DNA of 64,000 nt from Pogonophryne albipinna (taxonomy: Eukaryota; Chordata; Actinopteri; Perciformes; Artedidraconidae): positions 26,943,325 to 27,007,324 of the forward strand of contig CM053256.1 of assembly GCA_028583405.1 (NCBI GenBank). The letters are read 5' to 3'. The number at the start of each line of letters is the position of its first letter. The first letter of the stretch is position 1. The notes under the pieces were generated by a model. The model was not told where the DNA came from, made no database searches, and saw nothing but the letters and a program-made list of their open reading frames with translations. Position numbers and translations under genes: made by a program. Shown here one piece after another: positions 46,426 through 59,115 of the stretch.

Positions 46426-47497
46426 CAGTGTGCGAACTATACCACGGTCTCCGGGGGAGCCGGGATTTTTTTTTTTTTTTTTGCGGGGGGGGGTAAATGC
46501 TGATCCGTGCATTAATAGCAACAGCACATACAGTAGGCCTATTATAAAGAGAAAATCTGTTGCACACGGGGGGGTGCCCACAGGTCTACATTTACATGAA
46601 ACGTCCCCGATGGATCATGTTCATGTCAACAGATTTCCCGAGCATGTATGGGCTACGCAAAGTTCAATCAACTTGATCATAAATAATCCACAGACCACCA
46701 ATGTAACGTTTGACTGTTTAATTAAATCAACTTAAAATTACTCAAAAATGTGATCCACTCACTCCACTGTTGGCTGGTCCAGCCAGCCGGCTGGCCGCGG
46801 GACCACACGCAGCAACTTCGCCCCCCCCCATCTCGAGCAGCAGGCAGGGAGGAAGAGGAAGAAACAGGGTGCGGGTGGTCATCAGCAGCATCATCAGCTT
46901 CTTCCACATCTCCTTCGACCTCTACTATGGTAGTTTGTAGTCATCAAGTTAGCTTTCTGCTTGGCTCGTCTTCTTGTGTCTCTTCAGCCCCCAAGTTAAC
47001 GTTAGCTGTCAAGTTAGCACTAGCACTGACGTTAGCTCCCTCCTCTCTCGGTTCTGTTGTAGCAGAACAACGTACGATGTGCTACCACCAGCTACATTCG
47101 GTTGGTCTTCTTGATCAGGTTGTTTGGCCGTCTTTTTAAAGAAATTGCCCAAGGTAAGTTGTTTTTTTCTTTTCGACATGTCAGCAGCAGCAACAATGCC
47201 TGGTAAACATGCAGTGCTAACTAAACGAGCTTGTGAGTGAGTGGGTAGTGGGTGGAGCTGCGGGCAGCATGCAAGCAGGCGACACTTTTTTCATGAATCA
47301 TAAACTCTAAATATAATTTTATTTCACTTATTTTACACCTTTGAAAAAAAAAACATGCCCAAAATGGAATTTATTTGGTCATCATATCAGTATTTTAGAG
47401 AGCTCCCCCCAAATTTCACAAACCATGTTCCCAGGGGAGCTCATGTCACCACTAGGGGAGCTATAGCTCCCCCTGCTCCCCTCCAGTTCGCACCCTG
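46426..47497 (-). mobile_element. hAT element with transposase N-terminus (1072 bp)
   Basis: It starts CAGTGTGCGAACTATACC and ends CTCCAGTTCGCACCCTG. GGGATACC is duplicated exactly (46418-46425 and 47498-47505). It contains a T16/G10 run near 46465-46495 and a GC-rich centre. A minus-strand N-terminal transposase fragment lies at 47009-47179. Catalytic and hATC parts are absent. Confidence 0.92.
47009..47179 (-). pseudogene. N-terminal fragment of a hAT transposase
   Basis: A 56-codon minus frame starts MSKRKKQLTLGNFFKKTAKQ and stops at a TGA at 47009. The M-S-K-R-K-K-Q-x-T-L-x-x-F-F-K-K opening is the usual start of TTF/KIAA1586-like hAT transposases and their domesticated relatives, as I recall them. 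A 'gcccaaggtaagttg' on the plus strand overlaps but has no matching exon. It sits inside an element with intact ends, so it is a relic. Confidence 0.55.
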
Positions 47498-47581
47498 GGG
47501 ATACCTCAAGTATAGACTTCTTATTAACCGACAATTCGGCAATTTTGGGGACTTGTTGAGGTGAGGTTTTACAGTAACAAC

Positions 47582-47910
47582 TGTTATGACCGGCCCGTAG
47601 GCCACAACAGGAAAAGAGAGAGACGTTCGAGGGTTCCAAAAACCACGGCACTTTTATTGTGGCAATTCACAAAGCAACACCGGAAACATAAGAGGATGAT
47701 CGAGCGGAAAGGATCCCGGCGAGAGTCTTCCTGCAGCGGGCTTGGAGAGAGTCACGAAGGCCATGTGACTCCGAGCAGCTGGGCTTAAGTAGCACCTTGG
47801 CTCCGGCCAGGTGTCCCCAGTCATGCTGATTGGCCTCTTCAGCTCCACCCCCACCGCAGGACCTGCAACACAGCTGCACACTAAAGGCCCCAGGCTCTGG
47901 GGCCGTCACA
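47582..47910 (-). mobile_element. Solo LTR, minus orientation (329 bp)
   Basis: On the minus strand it runs from TGTGACGGCCCCAGAGCC to GGGCCGGTCATAACA (TG...CA). It has GGTGCTACTTAAGCCC (TATA-like, about 47785) and CCACAATAAAAGTGCC (poly(A) signal, about 47655). CAAC at 47578-47581 and again at 47911-47914 forms a 4-bp duplication. A single LTR with duplicated target and no internal region is the product of LTR-LTR recombination. Gypsy-type elements usually make 4-5-bp duplications, so that lineage is likely but not proven. Confidence 0.85.
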
Positions 47911-48851
47911 CAACCAAACGAGCAGTGTAGCAGTACGGTGTGGGAGAGATTCACGTTTTGACCGTTGGCAGGACAACGACGTTCGAGGGTTATTAACAGT
48001 TGTTAATAATGATGAATTATAACCATAGTTGAAAGTATCAAAGTGATTGACACAGATACGGGATCCATTTACATTATAGTTATATGTCTCTCAACATCAG
48101 GCCTTTTCTTATATCTATTTAATCACAAGGAAATCATAAAAATATAGATCTTACATGTAGTAGGGATAGGACTTCAGCTTTCAGTTTCTAAACAAAACTT
48201 TCATAAAGCTAAATTATCATGCTGACCTTAACGTAGCTAATCCTAGCTAGCTAAACATAGCGTTATTAGCTAGCTTAATTAACCAGCTAAACATGTTAAC
48301 GATCAGCAGTGCTTTGGTTCAGTGCGATGGCTATGTGATGCAGCGTTTAAGCCCGGAAGGATGCGGTAAACAAATATTTGAAATAACCAGATTCTAGTGA
48401 TTCAGTACATAGAAAACAAATAACACTACTTTCAGAAACTGTACTCCTCTGTCTCTTCAGTCTTTTCTTGTATTTTCCATTTAATTGTAGTTTTAAAAAT
48501 GATTGAATACATTGTGTATTTGAGGTTCTGTCATTGGGGTTCTGAACTCAAGGACAGTCTGATCTGATTTGTTCCTGCAGAGATAAAGTATAATGCACAT
48601 TATTAGGATAAATGGTGAAAGCCTTGACATAAGTGTCCTATCTGAATAACTATGAAGCGTAAGTTCCAGTTAATGATCTCATTGAGATCAGATTCTGCTG
48701 CTCATTATCCTAAAATCTATAATTAAGACAACTTGTAATAGCTTGATAACTATTATAGAAGTACAATGTTGGTTTACTTTGTTAATGTGTGAAACAAACT
48801 ACCAGACGTTATACCAAAGCATGTGTGGGCGCTTCTTTTCCAATACTATTT
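47911..48851. other. No recognisable feature
   Basis: The LTR motif GACGTTCGAGGGTT recurs once outside the LTR at about 47978-47992, unexplained. Otherwise AT-rich and featureless. Confidence 0.4.
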
Positions 48852-49053
48852 ACTGATATACACCTGAACATCAGCAGGAGAGGACTCTTTAAAGTAGAGA
48901 CACTACATACTGATATACACCTGAACATCAGCAGGAGAGGACTCTTTAAAGTAGAGACACTACATACTGATATACACCTGAACATCAGCAGGAGAGGACT
49001 CTTTAAAGTAGAGACACTACATACTGATATACACCTGAATATCAGCAGGAGAG
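48852..49053 (+). repeat. Dispersed short array of the 57-bp repeat (3.5 units)
   Basis: Units start at 48852, 48909, 48966 and 49023, exactly 57 bp apart. They are the same sequence as the 19602-22550 consensus apart from GAATATC in the last, partial unit. The array begins and ends inside a unit, and no M1 sequence flanks it. Hence it is a displaced piece of the big array rather than an independent expansion from an M1 end. Confidence 0.97.
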
Positions 49054-49212
49054 AAAGTGTTTAAAATGTTAAACATTAGCTCCACTCTAGTGAGGTCAAA
49101 CCACGAAAAACGACCTTTTCTACATCGAGCACCATACATACAATGTTATCTTTGGCTTGTGAACTCTGAAGTGCATTTGCTCTCGTTCTTTGTGACTAAT
49201 TTACACAGACCT

Positions 49213-51266
49213 TTAACCTCTTAAGCCCTGAGCCTGTTTTTCAGGTTTCAGGCTCGAAAATGCCACTAACACAACAAAGACTATATCTTCACTTCTAAAA
49301 GGGGTAAATTAATCATCTTTTCTCTCAAAGCAAGGTTACATCTGTGAGTTGGATGTAGAAGAGTCAGAATCAATATAGATGTTTTTATTTTAAAGTAAAT
49401 TCAGATGGAACATAGTAAAAACATGTAAATTCTAATGTCCGCCTAAAAAATACCCATTACTTATAGTAAAAACCACCCTTGAATGATGGGTTAGTAGACT
49501 AAAAGCTTTAGGAATCCAAACTATAACATATAATAAGTACCCTGTATCAAGATTGATGCAAAACAAGTTAAATTTGACCTTTTTAGAGAGGTTTAGAAAA
49601 ATAAAGTCCAGGCGGACTCACCTCTGGGTAATTTGGGAACCATCAGTTCCATTTGAACTTTTTCACTGTAAAAATCATTTTATTACTTTGAATTTTCACT
49701 ATAGGTATTCATTCCATCCAAATACAACTGTTGTGAAAAAAATTAAAAATAAAAATAAAATATAAGAACATACTCTGTTATCCTCTTAGGCAAGGCAAGT
49801 TTATTTATATAGCACTTATAGGCCCCACGGACCGAAATCGCGTCATTTGCAGGAAACAACGTCTAAGGAACCTTACTATTTAATAAACTATGAATATTTT
49901 ATATCCATATAACGGGGAAAAACTCATTTAACTGATCTTTTAATTTATTTTTTCAAAAAAAACACAATGCTAACAGTGAGCATCTGAATTAGCCCCGAGC
50001 GAAAAATGCTAACCTATTACTGCACCGAAAATCACTCCTAGCTCCCTTATTACTTATCCTAGCTCCCTTATTACTTATCCTAGCTGCACATCCAACACAT
50101 CGTTTTTGATCGTAAAGACACAGAATCTAACGGTGCCCACCTCAACACTGAAAGATACAAACTTGCGACGTTATCAACAAAAACGTACATCAAAACAAGT
50201 GGAGTTAGGTACTAGCATGCGCTAGGCTAATGGCTTACCTTCGTCTTTGCCTGGTCTAAACTGGTCTTCAATGGCATTAAAACGATAAAAACGATGATGT
50301 AGTTAATCCATAGGTTAATATCCAATGTGGCTGTGTCCCCTTTGAAATGTTCTGATAATCTATAAGCAATAAAACTGCAATTTCGTTATCTGCTGTCCGC
50401 TCTGGGCTCCGTGCGCTCTGGGTCCTGCTCATAGCTGTAATGCCTGCTGTTACATAGTAAACAATAAATGAAGCCGCCTGCGTAAAGTACTTAAACTGGC
50501 TGGCATTCTTTATACTTTACGCAGGACCATATCTCTGGAACCCATTGGTCGATTCGTGTGATTTACACATTTTTCTTAACCATCAGAACCAATAGAATCG
50601 ATGGGCAGTTCCCAAATCAACGAAAACATTACCATAGCGGACGTAATAGAGAAACGGACAAAGCATATCTAAAAGTGCACGCCTGGACGGCGAAACTTTA
50701 TACCCAGTATATTGCCATAAATATGATGAAGGATTATCAGTCAAAATTTCTACGTGACACAAAGACATTGGATTAACCTTGAGCGGCGTTTTTATTCCGG
50801 TGAACACAACTTTTGATCACAAATCAAAAAAGGTAAGAAGAAATTATTGTAATATTTTTGAAACCGGATGTTGTTTACTTTCTCTTTTCTGGCTGATAGC
50901 TCCGCAATTCGGGGTCCTACAGTGATGATATTACATGTGTGGAATCTGTGGAGTCTCAGCTTTAAATCGTATATCTTGTTTGTGCAGTTACGATAAGTAA
51001 TAAGGGCATTTCTACCGTGAGTGCTGTGCAAAATCCGTTAGCATTAGTTAGCATTTTTTCGCTCCATGCTAATTCAAAGGCTTGGTATTACTCTTGTGTT
51101 TCTTTTAGCTAAAAATGGTTCACATTGTCAGTTAGCGGAGTTTCTTAGCGTTAAAAGGGTATGGAACATTAATAGTTTCATAAATGTTAAGAAGCCCTGA
51201 GACATAGTCTCATAAAAAAACGGTGGGTGGGGTCCCCTGGGGGGACCCTCAGGCTTAAGAGGTTAA
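49213..51266 (+). mobile_element. TTAA-target (piggyBac-like) element, long copy (2054 bp)
   Basis: TTAA|CCTCTTAAGCCCTGAG at the left and CCCTCAGGCTTAAGAGG|TTAA at the right. The CCT start and exact TTAA on both sides are as expected of piggyBac transposition. It shares interior blocks with the inverted short copy at 26080-26655. Internal features are a 'ggcaaggcaagtttatttat' retrotransposon-like tail near 49791-49815, a 23-bp direct duplication (TAGCTCCCTTATTACTTATCC, 50038-50083) and a palindromic 'ggtcccctggggggacc' near 51231. No DDD transposase frame was seen. Confidence 0.75.
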
Positions 51267-51921
51267 TACAGAGCTCCATTTTAAACTGAATCTTCTGTGT
51301 GTTGCTGAATTTCTCCAGAACTGAGATCCAGCAGTGAGATGCACGCTCCCTCATGAAGCCATAACACGTTAATGGCTGACAGAACACATTTGAGCAGAAG
51401 CAATATAGTCAGCCAGTGTGGACATATTGTGTAATGTCTATATATTGGAAAACACTCCTGCTATTTTTGTAATAGGCAAACCATTTGTTCCACAGTCAAG
51501 TCATCCACTGAGTTGGTATATCAGCTTTAGTGCTGCGTTTAGGATGATTACATAATCTCCAAAACAACCGATTGGTTTCTTCTAGAATTGCAAGGAGGAT
51601 ATTATCTAACATCTCTGTGATTTGTCAATTTTTCACACGGCCATGTATTCCTCTGTGAGAGTCCATATGCGCTCGTGTCCCTGCTGTCTCACTTCGAAAT
51701 GTTGGTTAATTAGCCGCTCAGAGAGTTGTAAACGAGCGGGGACACACCGTTGATTAAAGTGTTATTTTGACGATGAGAGCATCTTCAAAGGGAGCTGCAC
51801 TTTAAGCATTAGCAGAATAATTACCACCCTGCTGCAGTAATGGGCCCCATGGACACACAGGGAGAGGACAAACACACACACTAAAAAATTAGTTAATAGT
51901 TATGCGGCTTCACATCACACA

Positions 51922-51923
<2 letters not shown>
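51267..51923. other. No recognisable feature
   Basis: Nothing identified; CA units begin to appear at the right edge. Confidence 0.45.

Positions 51924-51999
<76 letters not shown>
51924..51999 (+). repeat. (AC)n microsatellite
   Basis: About 76 bp, nearly pure. It pairs with a second AC run 270 bp downstream. Confidence 0.95.
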
Positions 52000-53409
<1,410 letters not shown>

Positions 53410-53590
53410 ATTGCACTACAAAAACTCAAAATCTTGCCATATATATTTGTCTAATATGTAGTCAGAATATTTCTTTACACCTGATATAAGACATAATAAC
53501 TTCAGAAGTAACACTGCAGTGAGATATCTGGTCATGTTTTTAGACAATGCATAATCTTGAAAAATCTCATTTTCAGTTGTATCTCAGATG
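53410..53590 (+). mobile_element. MITE fragment, 'cactgcaaaaact' family
   Basis: 'gcactacaaaaactcaaaat', 'cttgccatatatatttgtct', 'atatgtagtcagaatatttc' and 'acctgatataagacataata' follow the left half of a common teleost MITE that normally begins CACTGCAAAAACTCAAAATC. The right half is absent here; another fragment is at 55746-55951. Confidence 0.5.
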
Positions 53591-53605
53591 TGTGGGGAAA
53601 ACTTC

Positions 53606-53835
53606 TGTGTAGCAATGCAGGAGGAGTCACCGACTCAAAGGAGACACGGGGAGAGCTGGAGCTCTGATGTCAAACACTGATGGGTTTATTTGGAGCTTCG
53701 GCAAGAGAATTCACAAAACAAGTGAAAGAGTCAGAGGTTCTGACTTCACGGTAGAGTTGCCTCGTCAATTCTGAAGAACTCTACCCCAGACCCGTGTATT
53801 TAGCTAGTTCAGAGAGAATAATCAACATTGTGCAT
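53606..53835 (-). mobile_element. LTR-like fragment, minus orientation
   Basis: On the minus strand CCGAAGCTCCAAATAAACCC gives a poly(A)-like AATAAA about 95 bases before 'cctgcattgctaca', a CA end. Upstream is 'agctaaatacacgggtctgg'. No target duplication or TG start could be fixed. It could also be a retroposed transcript end. Confidence 0.35.
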
Positions 53836-53849
53836 AACAAGATAGAATC

Positions 53850-54799
53850 ATCAATCAATCAATCAATCAATGTTTATTTATATAGCCCAATATCACAAAT
53901 GTACATTTGTCTCAGTGGACTTCACAGTTTGTACAGAATATCAGTATGACAATACGACACCCTCTGTCCTGAGACCCTCTGTCCTTAGACCCTCTGTCCT
54001 TAGACCCTCACATCGTACAAGGAAAAACTTCCGGAGAAAAACCCACAGTTTAAAGGGAAAAATGGGAGAAACCTCAGGGAGAGCAACAGAGGAGGGATCC
54101 CTCTCCCAGGACGGACAGACGTGCAATAGATGCCGTGTGTAAATCGAAGAGATAATACATTTGCAACATAGGTAGTCCAAATGTTTGGAAATGCATGTGT
54201 GTATAATAGGAAGATGAATGCACGAGGATATCCATCCAGGACCTATGATCCAGGACCACAGCCACCACTCAAGATCCAGGGCTCGCGATGCAGGACACAG
54301 GACCGCAGGATCATCCATGACTCCGGATCCCGGCGTATATAGACACCAAAAAGAAAGAGATTTGGGGAAGCTGGGTTAATCGGAACATGAGAGTACACAG
54401 GTATAGACAGAGAGAAGGAAGAAGTAAGATGTCCCCCGACAAACTAAGCCTATATCAGCAAAACTAGGGGCTGAATCTAATCAGCCCTAACTATAAGCTT
54501 TATCAAAAAGGAAGGTCTTAAGCGCACTCTTAAAAACGGATAGGGTGTCTTCTGCCCGAACACAAACTAGAAGCTGATTCCACAAATGTGGAGCTTGATA
54601 AGAAAAGGCTCTGGCTCCCATTGTACTTTTAGAGACTCTAGGAACAACCAACAACCCTGCATTCTTGGAACGCAATGCCCTAGTGGGACAGTAGGGTATA
54701 ATGAGTTCTTTAAGGTAAGATGGCGCCTGCCCATTAAGGGCTTTGTAGGCGAGAAGAAGAATTTTAAATTCTATCCTGTGTTCTATAGGGAGCCAGTGT
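53850..54799 (-). mobile_element. LINE 3' end, 5'-truncated, minus orientation
   Basis: The plus strand opens with an AATC tail ('atcaatcaatcaatcaatgt'), then the 3' UTR with two tandem 'ctctgtccttagaccct' units (53970-54010). The C-terminal reverse-transcriptase coding follows at 54487-54798. A second copy of the same 3' UTR lies in plus orientation at 62240-62895. Truncation near 54799 coincides with the insertion of a PIF-like element. CR1/Rex-type clade is a guess from the protein style. Confidence 0.8.
54487..54798 (-). pseudogene. C-terminal fragment of a LINE reverse transcriptase
   Basis: About 104 codons in one frame end in a stop. They include HWLPIEHRIEFKILLLAYKA, then LNGQAPSYLKEL, then RAFSYQAPHLWNQLL and TLSVFKSALKTFLFDKAYS. 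The LHWLPI-x-x-R-I-x-F-K motif and the x-R-A-F...LWN-x-LP...FKS-x-LKT-x-LF ending are the standard C-terminus of jockey/CR1-group non-LTR retrotransposons in fish. Catalytic palm motifs lie upstream and are missing through 5' truncation. Open for its whole length, so probably a fairly young copy. Confidence 0.8.
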
Positions 54800-54801
54800 A
54801 A

Positions 54802-55507
54802 CCCCCAGTTTCCACTGAGTCCGTCTGCGCTGCGTCACGGCTGCGCCGCGATTTTGGTCCGACCTCCTCTAGCGCCATAACCCACCGGACGCGTCCCAGA
54901 AGCGTTTCAGAAGTGTAGCGTCGTGCGTGCAGGCTCGCAGTTTTGTTATTGATTCGGGCATCCTGGACATTTGTACTTCTACAAGAAAGTAAGGCTACGT
55001 AGTTAAATGTTTTATTTTTGTGTCTGTTTAAATTGTGTTTATTGTTGTTATACATTTCCTATTTTGTTGTGTTGTAGTCTACAGACACAGTTAATAATAA
55101 TTGTAATAGTCCACTTCCATGATGAAAACCTCGTCGTCCATTGTGCGTATCGTAGTGGAGGGGGGTCTGCTAAATTAGTATATGTGGGGAATGGGCCTGG
55201 CCCAGATGCTCACCTTTCTACTTCCTGCGAGGGGGGGCTGCCTGCCCGACCTTATGTTACGGCTGCGCCGCGGCAAAAATAGGATTCATCCTAATTTTAG
55301 AGAAGCGCTGCGCCGAGCCGCTTCTGAGACGCTTCTGGGACGCGTCTGAGCCGTAACGCGGCGCGTGTGGTGGAATAGCACCCATTGACTAGAGTGGCCG
55401 CGATCCTCATGACCGCCGCGGCGCAGCCGTAGCGCGGCGCAGCCGTAGCGCGGCGCAGCCATAGCGCGCCGCAGCGCGGCGCAGACGGACCCGGTGGAAA
55501 CTGGGGG
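54802..55507. mobile_element. GC-rich PIF/Harbinger-like MITE, copy 1 (706 bp)
   Basis: It starts CCCCCAGTTTCCACTGAGTC and ends CCGGTGGAAACTGGGGG. TAA is duplicated on both sides (54799-54801, 55508-55510), and the second copy at 59116 has TTA; 3-bp TWA duplications are diagnostic of PIF/Harbinger. Subterminal regions are packed with 'ggcgcagccgtagcgc' repeats and many CpGs. The centre ('catttgtacttctacaagaa' to 'tattttgttgtgttgtagtc') matches copy 2 in inverted orientation. No coding. Confidence 0.82.
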
Positions 55508-55745
55508 TAAGAAATCATAACCTCTATCAGCTGACGGCAACAGGCAGGAACAGGGAGACAAAACACTGAGAGCACAGCAGCCCAAGGTGCAGGCCTGTGC
55601 TCAGTCAGGACAGAACTGATAAACTGGGTCAAAGTTATGGGCCCAACAAGATGAAACATTTTTCTTAACGTATTTATTAGAAATTCACCAACTAACATCA
55701 GAAAACAGAAAACTTTTGAGCATTTGCGGCTTATATTGTTACACA

Positions 55746-55951
55746 ACATTTCCTGATTCTGGTCAAATATAGTTCAAAATGAGTTCTCCCAGATAATTAC
55801 AAGATCTGATTTATCTAAATATCCCTTCTTATTTCAAGAAATCTTACCAAGCTAATTTTCACTAATGTTTGTACATATTTCAAGTGAAAACAGCTTGTTT
55901 TCATTATTGTTTAACTTGTTTTTGGAGCAGCATTTTTTCCAGTGTGGCCCA
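55746..55951. mobile_element. MITE fragment, 'cactg(c/g)aaaaa' family, right end
   Basis: 'cttatttcaagaaatcttac', 'caagctaattttcactaatg', 'tttcaagtgaaaacagcttg', and the end 'agcattttttccagtg' correspond to the family in 53410-53590 (the terminus is the complement of CACTGGAAAAA). Confidence 0.5.
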
Positions 55952-58900
55952 ATCACAAAAGATAACCATTTATTTTTCAGGTGTTCTTTGCAAGCGAGTA
56001 AAACCCTAAAACTTGACCCTAACTGTGACGGATAAAGTCAAATAATTCCTTTTCAATAAGCAGATTTTTAACTATTCTCATATTCAGTTAGAATGGCCTC
56101 CACCAAGTCCAATGGTGCACTCACATGTTCTTAGATATCCCTTGTGATTCTAATTTGGTCGGGCCAGTACATAATTCTTTTAAAATTCAAAAACATAACC
56201 TTCTAAGCAAATGGAAGAGGCTATTAAATCCCATCCCGAATGACACCAAATAATTCAAAAAGCTGGTGTATTCACTGAAATATGAGAGTGATTGCTGGTT
56301 TCCCGCATGTATCTGCTGTGAGTGAAACACATCAGCCGTCCCTGTCACATTAAATGTCAGCAAGGGCAGGAAAGGTCAAAGCAGAGAATATCAAAGCTTC
56401 CATCACAGCACACCGAGAGGCTTCACACATGTGAGAGCCAGCGTGATGACTGGAATCAAATCAGACACATCAAATGTCCTCACTCCCCAAATCAAATGCA
56501 TTGGAGGGTGGGACTCTGGTAAAAGTACAGGTTTGCAGGTGACAAAAAGATTTCATCCACTGCTGAGGCAACTCTTTGCTGGTGGTTGGCTTTGTGTTCG
56601 CCTGAAATTCAGTCGCAATCAGCAGGTAATGATTCTGATGATTGTGGTAATCAGTGCTAACAGTGGGATTAAAATTGGTTCGAGTTGAAGTGCTCTTAGA
56701 AATCTTTTGCATCCCAAAAAATGTGTGTTTGCTTTATAACAGGTTCTGCAGCCAAAATGTGCCACGGTGGAAATGTAAAAGTTGCTGGATAGTATAAAGT
56801 GTTGCAAAAATGAGTCCTTAAACCCCTGAAATGAGTCAGAGTTTGAGCACTTCTGTTCTCTTGTCTCAGAGTAAGATGTTAGTTAGAAGCTTGAAGTCAT
56901 GTGGTTAACACAAGCTAAAGAGACTTTAACTTTTCATTCTACAACATAAAATATGTAAGTATATATACCCCACTAGTGAATTTAATTTCACTAGTGTCTA
57001 AATGAGACGACTAAACCTCATCACGCCCAACATTAGCCACCGTTAGCTTAGCGGTGGTGACGTCATGTGAGCATGCTGTAGTTCCTTTATAGCCCAACAT
57101 TAGCTTTTTACTTTAAAATGTATAAGGTTGTGTTAATATGTGGAGATTATTCTCGTAAACAAACCATTTAAGTATCAAAAATGTGTTTCCCACAGAGCTT
57201 ATTCTCTGCAATGTTCCAAAATCCAATGGACAAATCCCATTGGCTTTTTGTCAAGGGAGTCCTTGCGATGCCAACTTCAACGTTTGCCTAAAAAAACATT
57301 TCTTCCACCACAAGAAGGTGGAAAGCAAGAGCAATGTTCAACTTTTGAAGCTTCGACGGAAGCATCAGCCAATCAAATCATATGCCAGTACAAGCTCTAG
57401 CCAATCAAACCGCGTGCTTGTGTGTCCGGGGCGGGAGATTCATGTGATTGGTTGTTGGTCGAGCTTCAGACACGCCCGCCGGCAAGCTTCAACGCACGCC
57501 GCCGTGTGGACGCTGCGTTAGATCGCCAAAATTATTTATGTTTGGTATGTTGGTTCAGGATGGCCGTATCCATCCGTATGATTGCCCAATCACTATCATG
57601 TTTTGATGACATGCTATGTTCTGCTTGTGCAAAGGAAAGTGTGAAGGTACATCGTCATAGCCTTACATACATTTCCACCTTCAGTCCTGTGAGCTGTCAG
57701 TAAATAATGGATTCATCGTGCTCATTCAAGGGATCATTGAAACAACCTTCCTTTACCTTATTCAACTCTTTTGTTAGATAACAAGATTAAGAATGATGTA
57801 ACAAGCCTTGTAGCCATTGAGCTTCTGTCCTGATGGTTGATATTTACGGTCAGAGCCAGACTTTTGTGCTCGAGAAGGAGAGAAAAGAATATGTCTTATC
57901 AAAGGACTATTCCCGTTTACACAACTGAAACCCAATCCACAACAATCTGAAACCAGACAACAGAGATAAAGGGAAGCAAACGCCTCCCACTGATTCGTGC
58001 TCAGCTGCACTCAGACCATCATATAGAAATGTTTTTAGTTGTTCGCTGTAGTTGAGAGTCATAACAAAGGAGAGCCAAGATAACGAGCAAGGTCATGAGC
58101 TGAGTTTCAACCTTTTAGTTCTGGAGAGTGTGTCTGGATGCCCAGAGGAAGATTTCTCTGTTTGTTGAAGGAAAAAGGTTTTCCCTGGAGTCATGTGGGG
58201 TTAGAGTTGAGTCACCGCGAGATATACAAAAACGTCTCTCCTCAAACACTGCCTTCCACAACATGCCCGATGTCAGCTCTCTGTGCTCTGTCTGCCAAGC
58301 TGTCTCTGTGATAGGATAAACAAAAAGAAGAAGCCCATTTTCAGTTTAGGATTTCCTGACTAAACACACATTTCTAGCTCAAGTCCTCCAGGATTTGGGG
58401 CATTTGCCAAAACCGAAATAGCACCCAGTTGACATTTACCCTTAAGTGTCCCCCAAGGACTCTGCGTTATCTTCCAGAATTTAGCCAGCTGTCAGTTCAT
58501 TGTCACTGTGTTTGCTGACACTGACCCTCTGTCTGTCAGCACTGTCAAATACAATAAAGTAAAACTGTGGTCTGATCAAATATGTTTGACATAAATGACA
58601 AGGGTCATGGTACCACTCTATATCAGAGTAGATTACTGAAGGGCTGCAAACGCAACATTTATATCGTTAGCAGTGTGACTTTTTGCAGTCACTTAAATTA
58701 CATTTGGCAGTATTGGGATTATCATAGTTTTGCGGTATTTCATATTTTTCTCATTCTTTTTGAACCAATTGGGATGATGTTGACATTAGAGAGTTATAGC
58801 TGTTACTGTGGTTTTGGCAATATATTTGTAACGAGGATTTGCATTTCTGTTGCAATTATCATGGCCATTAATCCCGTTTTTTTTCAATTAAACCAAAACT

Positions 58901-59115
58901 ATTCACACACTGAAAAGTCAAAGAAACATGTATGGCAATTCAGCGATAAAACAGTCAAAGAGTTGCCTTTCAGTTTTTCACCTTTTGCAAAAGAGACACC
59001 CGTCATGCAGAGCATAATTCAATGAAATGCATTCATCATCAAATACAGGTACATCAAAGGACACATATTGGAGTTATGTGAAGTTTGACAACCCCATAAA
59101 AAATCAGAAGACTTA
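55952..59115. other. No gene recognised
   Basis: Mixed sequence. At 57180-57540 several CCAAT/ATTGG motifs and 'gccgccgtgtggacgctgcg' suggest an unclassified repeat. The 147-codon frame at 58582-59025 is the longest non-repetitive one in the window, but it has no recognised domain and its length is about what chance allows in 64 kb of AT-rich DNA. Confidence 0.4.

Noticed and set aside
58582..59025. 147-codon plus-strand frame, longest without simple repeats
   Set aside because: No recognised domain, AT-biased composition, no splice context. One frame of this length is about what chance gives in 64 kb of AT-rich DNA.
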